A stretch of 11,228 bases of DNA from an uncultured Holophagales bacterium (lineage in GTDB: Bacteria; Acidobacteriota; Thermoanaerobaculia; UBA5066). A program made the translations under genes and the position numbers. This document shows, in pieces, positions 6,821 to 11,228 of the stretch; positions within the stretch are counted from its first letter, which is position 1; every line of letters begins with the position of its first letter. Where the stretch lies: NCBI GenBank assembly GCA_937927565.1, contig CALBDV010000686.1, positions 1 through 11,228 on the forward strand, read 5' to 3'. The notes under the pieces were generated by a model, which did no database searches, was not told where the DNA came from, and was given only the letters and a program-made list of their open reading frames with translations.

Positions 6821-6850
6821 TTCCGGGCGTCCGGTCTCGTTGGCTAAGAT
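6821..6850 (+). promoter_or_regulatory. Weak candidate promoter for htpG
   Basis: TAAGAT (6845-6850) is a 4-of-6 match to the -10 hexamer and lies 27 bases before the htpG ATG. The -35 region 18 bases upstream (TTCCGG, 6821-6826) matches only poorly. No CIRCE element (the HrcA operator often found on heat-shock genes) is present between 6741 and 6877. A clear Shine-Dalgarno, GGGAGG at 6866-6871, sits 6 bases before the ATG and fixes that start. A heat-shock sigma factor could be used instead; the hexamers do not decide this. Confidence 0.25.
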
Positions 6851-6877
6851 CCGACTCTCATCGACGGGAGGCACCGC

Positions 6878-8776
6878 ATGTCCGTGGCGACGAAAGAGAC
6901 CCTCGAGTTCCGGAGCGAGCTGAGGCAGATGCTCGACCTCATCACCCACTCGCTCTACTCCCACGAGGAGGTCTTCCTCCGGGAGCTGATCAGCAACGCG
7001 GCGGACGCCATCGACCGCCTCCGTTTCCGGTCCCTCACCGACGGCGAACTCCTCGGAGACGATCGCGAGTACGCGATCCGGCTCGTGGCCGACAAGGACG
7101 CCCGGACCCTGACCGTGAGCGACAACGGGGTCGGCATGACGAGGGACGAGGCGGTGGAGAACCTCGGGACGATCGCCCGATCGGGGACGAAGGCGTTTCT
7201 CGAAAGTCTCGCCGAAGTCGACGCGAAGAGCCGTCCCGAGCTGATCGGCCAGTTCGGCGTCGGCTTCTACTCGGCCTTCATGGTGGCCGACACGGTCACC
7301 GTCGTCTCGAAGGCAGCCGGGCCCGGCCACGAGGCGATCCGTTGGACCTCGGACGGGAAAGGGAGCTTCACGGTCGAACCGGCCGACCGGTCGGCGCGCG
7401 GGACCGACGTCGTGCTTCACCTGAAGGAAGACAAGTCCGACTTCCTCGAAACGTGGAAGCTCCGGCAGCTCGTGAAGCAGTTCTCGGATTTCGTCGAGCA
7501 TCCGATCGTGACGCCGGTCGACGGCAAGGACGAGACGCTGAACTCGCAGAAGGCCGTCTGGCTCCGGCCGAAGGCCGAGGTGACGAAGGACGAGTACGCC
7601 GCGTTCTACCGCCAGGTGTCGCACGACGTGGGAGAGCCGGCAAAGGTCCTCCACTACACGGGCGAAGGGACGACGGAGTTCAAGGTCCTCCTCTTCATCC
7701 CCGCGACCAGGCCGTTCGACCTCCGCTGGGGCGAGGCGAAGGTCGGGCCGAGGCTCTACGTGAGGCGCGTCCTCGTCATGGACCACTGCGAGGCGCTCCT
7801 GCCGCCCTATCTGCGCTTCGTGAAAGGGGTCGTCGACTGCGCCGACCTCCCGCTCAACGTCTCGCGCGAGCTCCTGCAGCAGAACCCGCTCCTGGCGGTC
7901 ATCCAGAAGAACCTCGTGAAGAGCGTCCTGAAGGCGCTCGCCGAGCTGAAGAAGGACGAGCCGGAGGCCTACGCGAAGTTCTTCGTCGAGGTGGGAAGCA
8001 TCCTGAAAGAAGGGCTTGCCCGCGACCACGCGAACGCCGCCGCCATCGCCGATCTCCTCCTCTTCGAGTCGACGAAGACGGAGAAGGGGAAGACGACGAC
8101 CCTCTCCGCCTACGTCGATGGGATGCCGGAGGGGCAGAAGGAGATCTACTACCTGACCGGCGAGAGCCGTGCCCAGGTGGAGAACGCACCGGTGCTGGAG
8201 GGTTTCCGGGCGAGCGGCTTCGAGGTGCTCCTCCTGACCGACCCGATCGACGAGCTGGTCCTCCCGTCCTTCCCCGAGTACAAGGGAAAGGCGCTCCGTG
8301 CCGTCGACCGTGCCGACGTCGACGCGGCGCCGGAGGGGTCGAAGCCGACCGACGAGGAGGAGTCTTCTTTCAAGCCGCTCCTGGCGCGGCTGGGAGAGCA
8401 CCTGCCGTCCGTCAAGGAAGTCCGCCTGTCGCGCCGACTCACCGAGAGCGCCTCCTGCCTCGTCGCGGCGGAGGGGGAGATGGGGGCGCACCTCGAAAGG
8501 CTCCTGGCCCACTCGGGGCACGCCGATGGACTCGAGGGGAGAAAGCGCGTCCTCGAGCTCAACGCCAGGCACCCGCTCGTTGCGGCGCTTCGTGAGCTCC
8601 ACGAGGCCGGCCCGGACGACCCGAGGGTCGAACTGTACGGAGGCCTCCTCTACGAAGAAGCACTTCTCTCGGAGGGCGGGCGCCTGGTCGATCCGGCCTC
8701 CTTCGCGCGGCGCCTCAACGAGGTGCTCCTGCGCGATGCCTCAGCCCCGTTCCCGGGCGGCGCGAAGGAGGCCTGA
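6878..8776 (+). CDS. htpG: Molecular chaperone HtpG (bacterial Hsp90)
   Basis: This 632-residue protein is full length for the family (about 620-635). It is an ATP-dependent cytosolic dimeric chaperone that remodels client proteins. The N-terminal GHKL ATPase domain is intact: ELISNAADAIDRLR (36-49, catalytic Glu36 and the Mg-binding Asn), DNGVGMT (82-88), GTIARSGTKAF (97-107) and IGQFGVGFYSAFMVA (123-137). The middle domain has the FVKGVVDCADLPLNVSRELL stretch, whose Arg contacts the ATP gamma-phosphate in Hsp90s. The C-terminal dimerisation domain is present (SASCLV, NARHPLV). The ATG at 6878 is supported by GGGAGG 6 bases upstream. It is transcribed divergently from the phytase/nuclease gene and convergently with the formimidoyltransferase gene (36 bases between stops), so it is probably monocistronic. 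Nothing unusual in domain content. Confidence 0.97.
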   Translation: MSVATKETLEFRSELRQMLDLITHSLYSHEEVFLRELISNAADAIDRLRFRSLTDGELLGDDREYAIRLVADKDARTLTVSDNGVGMTRDEAVENLGTIARSGTKAFLESLAEVDAKSRPELIGQFGVGFYSAFMVADTVTVVSKAAGPGHEAIRWTSDGKGSFTVEPADRSARGTDVVLHLKEDKSDFLETWKLRQLVKQFSDFVEHPIVTPVDGKDETLNSQKAVWLRPKAEVTKDEYAAFYRQVSHDVGEPAKVLHYTGEGTTEFKVLLFIPATRPFDLRWGEAKVGPRLYVRRVLVMDHCEALLPPYLRFVKGVVDCADLPLNVSRELLQQNPLLAVIQKNLVKSVLKALAELKKDEPEAYAKFFVEVGSILKEGLARDHANAAAIADLLLFESTKTEKGKTTTLSAYVDGMPEGQKEIYYLTGESRAQVENAPVLEGFRASGFEVLLLTDPIDELVLPSFPEYKGKALRAVDRADVDAAPEGSKPTDEEESSFKPLLARLGEHLPSVKEVRLSRRLTESASCLVAAEGEMGAHLERLLAHSGHADGLEGRKRVLELNARHPLVAALRELHEAGPDDPRVELYGGLLYEEALLSEGGRLVDPASFARRLNEVLLRDASAPFPGGAKEA

Positions 8777-8812
8777 GAGCCGCGTCGGAGCGACGGGTTC
8801 TTCGGGCCGAGG

Positions 8813-9727
8813 TCAGGCACGTCCTCCGAGGATGGCGTCGAGGCGGTTCTCCACGACGTCGTCGACGGAGAAGCCGAAGACCTGCAGGTAGTGCTGCGCG
8901 GAGTCGAGCATCGCCTGCTGTGGCACGAGCCCGACCATCTCGACCCGGCTCACGCCGGTACCGAAGCGGCGCAGCTCGGTCTTCACGGCCTCGAGGATCC
9001 GGTAGAGCGGCGTCGACTGGAAGTTGCCGACGGTGATGTTCAGGAGGGCTTCGTTCCGCGTCCGGTCGAGCGCGGGGTAGAAGTGGACGCCGCTGAAGCC
9101 CGTCGCCGGGTCCGAGAGGACCTTCGCCACCCACTCGGCCGCTTCCTCGTTCGGGGTCGTCAGGTAGGCCTTGAAGTTCACGATCGGCAGGCGCGCGCCG
9201 ATGATCGTCGCTCCCTTGTCCGGAGGGAAGCGGTCGGGGCCGAAGTCGGGCTTCCAGGCCGGGTCGTCCATCTTCGCGGCGAAACCCTCGTACTCCCCCT
9301 CGCGGATGTGCTCGATGTCGCGGCGCACCTTCGTGCGTGCCGATTCGGCGAAGAGGTAGACCGGGAGGTCGAAACGCCTCGCGACCTCTTCCGCGAACTG
9401 CATCGACCACGAGACGGCGGTCGCGATCGGGGCATCGCGCAGGGCGACGAAGGGGAAGACGTCGACGGCTCCGATGCGCGGGTACTCGCCCTGGTGGTTG
9501 CGCATGTCGATGTGGCCGAGAGCGGCGTCGTAGAGGAGGAATCCTCCCTCGAAGATCGCCTCCTTTCGTCCCGTGAAGGAGAAGATCGTCCGGTTGCGGA
9601 CCTGGTCCATCGAGACGTCCAGGAGGACGAGGCCGGGGACCGCCTCGAGCTTCTCCTGGACCTTCTCGATGAAGGCTTCGTCCCGGCCCTCGCAGATGTT
9701 CGGAACGACGGAAATGATCTGGGACAT
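8813..9727 (-). CDS. ftcD: Glutamate formimidoyltransferase (monofunctional, variant active site)
   Basis: At 304 residues this corresponds to the formimidoyltransferase half of FTCD; the cyclodeaminase domain is absent. The family moves the formimino group from N-formiminoglutamate (histidine breakdown) to tetrahydrofolate, and some members also process 5-formyl-THF. Family features: VVPNICEGRD (7-16), LLDVSMDQVRNRT (35-47), IDMRNHQGEYPRIGAVDVFPF (73-93), VYLFAESA, REGEYEGF, PDFGPD, GATIIGAR, NFKAYLTT and the late VEMVGLVPQQAMLDSA. As I recall porcine FTCD, it aligns without gaps over the first 90 residues, and the catalytic His82 in GEHPR is Tyr82 here; the neighbouring His78 is kept. The start ATG has a strong AGGAGG Shine-Dalgarno 5 bases upstream. 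The gene lies 71 bases downstream of the decarboxylase beta-subunit gene on the same strand, so the two may be co-transcribed. Family is certain; that it performs the standard reaction is less so. Confidence 0.88.
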   Translation of the reverse strand: MSQIISVVPNICEGRDEAFIEKVQEKLEAVPGLVLLDVSMDQVRNRTIFSFTGRKEAIFEGGFLLYDAALGHIDMRNHQGEYPRIGAVDVFPFVALRDAPIATAVSWSMQFAEEVARRFDLPVYLFAESARTKVRRDIEHIREGEYEGFAAKMDDPAWKPDFGPDRFPPDKGATIIGARLPIVNFKAYLTTPNEEAAEWVAKVLSDPATGFSGVHFYPALDRTRNEALLNITVGNFQSTPLYRILEAVKTELRRFGTGVSRVEMVGLVPQQAMLDSAQHYLQVFGFSVDDVVENRLDAILGGRA

Positions 9728-9743
9728 CGTCTCCTCCTCAGGA

Positions 9744-9766
9744 GAGCGCCGCGGATCGCGGCGCTC
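9744..9766. terminator. Perfect 10-bp hairpin between decarboxylase beta-subunit and formimidoyltransferase genes
   Basis: GAGCGCCGCG (9744-9753), loop GAT, then CGCGGCGCTC (9757-9766): a perfect GC-rich stem of 10 pairs. On the transcribed (minus) strand it lies 32 bases after the beta-subunit stop and just before the formimidoyltransferase Shine-Dalgarno (about 9735-9740). No U-tract follows it, so it may be a factor-dependent or attenuating terminator, an mRNA-stabilising intercistronic stem, or a translation-control structure. It is the strongest hairpin I noticed in any of the intergenic gaps. Confidence 0.55.
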
Positions 9767-9769
9767 GAG

Positions 9770-9794
9770 GCTCGTGGTTCGCGAAGCTCGTGGT
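9770..9794. repeat. Short direct repeat GCTCGTGGT x2 around palindrome TTCGCGAA
   Basis: GCTCGTGGT occurs at 9770-9778 and 9786-9794, a spacing of 16 bases start to start. The 8-base palindrome TTCGCGAA (9778-9785) lies between the copies. It sits right after the beta-subunit stop codon and beside the hairpin at 9744-9766. It could be a regulator site or remnant duplication; function unknown. Confidence 0.4.
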
Positions 9795-9798
9795 CATG

Positions 9799-11228
9799 TC
9801 AGAAGAGTCCGAGGAAGACGCCGGCCGCGATCGCCGAGCCGATGACGCCGGCGACGTTGGGCCCCATCGCGTGCTGGAGAAGGAAGTTCCCCGGGTCCTC
9901 GGCCTGGCCCACCATGTGCGCGACGCGGGCCGAGTCGGGAACCGCCGAGACGCCGGCGGCGCCGATGAGGGGATTCACCTTGTCCTTCACGAAGAGGTTC
10001 ATCAGCTTGGCGAAGAGGACCCCGCCCGCCGTCGCCGTCCCGAACGCGACGCAGCCGAGGACGAAGATCATGACCGACTGCTTCGTGATGAAGACGCCGG
10101 CCGAGGTCGAAGCGCCGACGGCGATGCCGAGGAGGATCGTGCAGATGTCGAGGAGGGCGCTGGCGGCCGTCTTCGCGAGGCGGGTCGTAACGCCCGACTC
10201 CTTCAGGAGGTTCCCGAAGAAGAGCATGCCGAGGAGGGGGAGGCCGCCCGGGGCGAGAAGCGTCGTCACGAGAAGCCCCATGATCGGGAAGGCGATCTTC
10301 TCGAGCTTCGAGACCTTCCGGCCCGGCTTCATCCGGATGAGGCGTTCCTCGCGGGACGTCAGGAGCTTCATGATCGGCGGTTGGATGATCGGCACCATCG
10401 CCATGTAGCTGTAGGCCGAGATGGCGATGGGACCGATGAGGGCAGGCGCGAGCCGGCTCGCGGTGAAGATGGCCGTGGGGCCGTCGGCCCCTCCGATGAT
10501 CCCGATGGCCGCGGCGCTCTGGGGCGAGAAGTCGAGCCAGAGGGCGCCGATGAACGTCAGGAAGATGCCGACCTGCGCCGCAGCTCCGAGGAGGAGGCTC
10601 TTCGGGTTCGAGAGGAGCGCCGAGAAGTCGGTCATTGCCCCGATGCCGAGGAAGATCAGGGGAGGGAAGACGCCCGCGCGGACCCCGTAATAGATGATCC
10701 CGAGGACGCTGTTGCCCCCCGTGTTGAAGACGTACTCGTGGGAGACGGGGTCGATCATGTACAGCGAGACGCTGTTGAAGATCGAGAGCGGCATCGGGAT
10801 GTTCCCGACGAGGATCCCGAAGCCGATCGGCACGAGAAGGAGCGGCTCGTAGTCCTTGGCGATCGCGAGCCAGATGAAGAGGAGCCCGACGAGGACCATG
10901 ACGACGTTGCCGACCGTCAGGTTCGCGATACCGCTCCCCTGGACGACCTGGTCGAGGAACCCCGTGATGTCGCCCGTCTTCACGTCCTTGGCGAAAGAGC
11001 CCTGCTCGAACTGGGTGACGTACCCGAGGCTCTCCGACTTCCCGACGGTGATCACGGTGTAGATCCCGGCGAGCTGGCCGCCAGCGTCGTAGAGGTTTCC
11101 CTTGGCAGCGCGTTTGAGCGTGTGAGGGTCGACGTGATCGTGGCCCTTGTCGATCCGGAAATAGGTGCCGGCCGGCTCGACCTTGAAGGGGAGGAACCCG
11201 ATCTTCAGCGCCGGGATCGCGACGTGGT
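9799..11228 (-). CDS. oadB: Sodium-translocating decarboxylase beta subunit (OadB/GcdB/MmdB family), 5' end outside window
   Basis: The frame is open from the right edge to TGA at 9799 (476 codons including stop, partial). From about base 10960 leftward it matches the integral-membrane beta subunit that couples biotin-dependent decarboxylation of oxaloacetate, glutaconyl-CoA or methylmalonyl-CoA to Na+ export: ANLTVGNVVMVLVGLLFIWL, AKDYEPLLLVPIGFG, FNTGGNSVLGIIYYGVRAG, FLGIGAMTDFSALL, IGIIGGADGPTAIF and a C-terminal GPNVAGVIGSAIAAG. The Asp in GGADGPTAIF corresponds to the essential Na+-site Asp (Asp203 in Klebsiella OadB). Members usually begin just before the ANLTxGN segment. Here about 85-90 further in-frame, mostly polar residues precede it, so the true start is beyond the window; the GTG at 11055 is an unlikely internal alternative. 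Biotin-carrier and carboxyltransferase genes would be expected upstream. Which acyl substrate it serves is not decidable. Formimidoyltransferase follows. Confidence 0.93.
   Translation of the reverse strand, partial: HVAIPALKIGFLPFKVEPAGTYFRIDKGHDHVDPHTLKRAAKGNLYDAGGQLAGIYTVITVGKSESLGYVTQFEQGSFAKDVKTGDITGFLDQVVQGSGIANLTVGNVVMVLVGLLFIWLAIAKDYEPLLLVPIGFGILVGNIPMPLSIFNSVSLYMIDPVSHEYVFNTGGNSVLGIIYYGVRAGVFPPLIFLGIGAMTDFSALLSNPKSLLLGAAAQVGIFLTFIGALWLDFSPQSAAAIGIIGGADGPTAIFTASRLAPALIGPIAISAYSYMAMVPIIQPPIMKLLTSREERLIRMKPGRKVSKLEKIAFPIMGLLVTTLLAPGGLPLLGMLFFGNLLKESGVTTRLAKTAASALLDICTILLGIAVGASTSAGVFITKQSVMIFVLGCVAFGTATAGGVLFAKLMNLFVKDKVNPLIGAAGVSAVPDSARVAHMVGQAEDPGNFLLQHAMGPNVAGVIGSAIAAGVFLGLF

Noticed and set aside
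6741..6877. CIRCE/HrcA operator or ROSE-type RNA thermometer upstream of htpG
   Set aside because: No TTAGCACTC-N9-GAGTGCTAA-like repeat and no U-rich anti-Shine-Dalgarno pairing near GGGAGG.
6523..8595. 690-codon plus-strand frame spanning the divergent intergenic region and htpG in another frame
   Set aside because: Arg/Gly/Pro-rich low-complexity translation, out of frame with htpG and antisense to the secreted fusion gene; a GC-driven shadow.
6737..8602. 621-codon open frame on the minus strand opposite htpG
   Set aside because: It mirrors a highly conserved htpG frame; long antisense frames are expected at this GC content. Its composition is a reflected codon pattern with no recognisable domain.
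8783..8795. Small hairpin CGTCG-GAG-CGACG between convergent htpG and formimidoyltransferase genes
   Set aside because: Only five base pairs and only a short T/C-rich stretch after it; too weak to call a terminator in DNA this GC-rich.
8891..10408. 505-codon plus-strand frame opposite formimidoyltransferase and the beta subunit
   Set aside because: Covers the opposite strand of two clear family members and crosses the hairpin; no domain signal.

Overview
This is a gene-dense stretch of very GC-rich, Gram-negative-type bacterial chromosome. It has a TonB-dependent outer-membrane receptor, several GTG starts, and little intergenic space (the longest gap is about 137 bases). Nothing fixes the taxon. 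The mix of a Na+-pumping decarboxylase, formiminotransferase, TonB receptor, ECF transporter and high GC would fit an Acidobacteriota-like or similar environmental lineage, but that is inference. I see no rRNA, tRNA, CRISPR array, insertion sequence or phage gene.

Layout. (1) Bases 1-2894, + strand: a tightly packed operon made of the 3' end of a TonB-dependent receptor, an ECF transporter S component, a class I SAM-dependent methyltransferase, an EcfT permease and an EcfA ATPase. Junctions are 1 base apart, overlapping by 1, 7 apart and overlapping by 13. It reads as a complete outer-plus-inner-membrane uptake route for one scarce nutrient, with an enzyme embedded in it. The substrate is not visible in the sequence. 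(2) Bases 2932-6740, - strand: a large secreted fusion protein (phytase-type esterase-like domain, OB-like linker, endonuclease/exonuclease/phosphatase domain), followed 14 bases later by a DmeF-type Co2+/Ni2+ efflux protein that converges on the ECF operon. (3) Bases 6741-6877: a short divergent promoter region. (4) Bases 6878-8776, + strand: htpG (bacterial Hsp90). (5) Bases 8813-11228, - strand: the beta subunit of a sodium-translocating decarboxylase, running off the right edge, then a monofunctional glutamate formimidoyltransferase, with a strong perfect hairpin between them.

How the parts may work together. The ECF cassette and the cobalt/nickel exporter lie side by side. A Na+-translocating decarboxylase is often a methylmalonyl-CoA decarboxylase, which is linked to B12-dependent mutase pathways. 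A corrinoid or other metal-containing cofactor is therefore a reasonable first guess for the ECF substrate, but it rests on context only. Formimidoyltransferase and the decarboxylase fit amino-acid (histidine/glutamate) fermentation or respiration feeding one-carbon folate and the sodium gradient. The secreted phytase/nuclease fusion would suit phosphate scavenging from nucleic acids and organic phosphate.

The observations most worth a second look are the TonB-ECF-methyltransferase operon, the phytase/nuclease fusion, a formimidoyltransferase with Tyr where the catalytic His82 is expected, and an unexplained N-terminal extension on the decarboxylase beta subunit.
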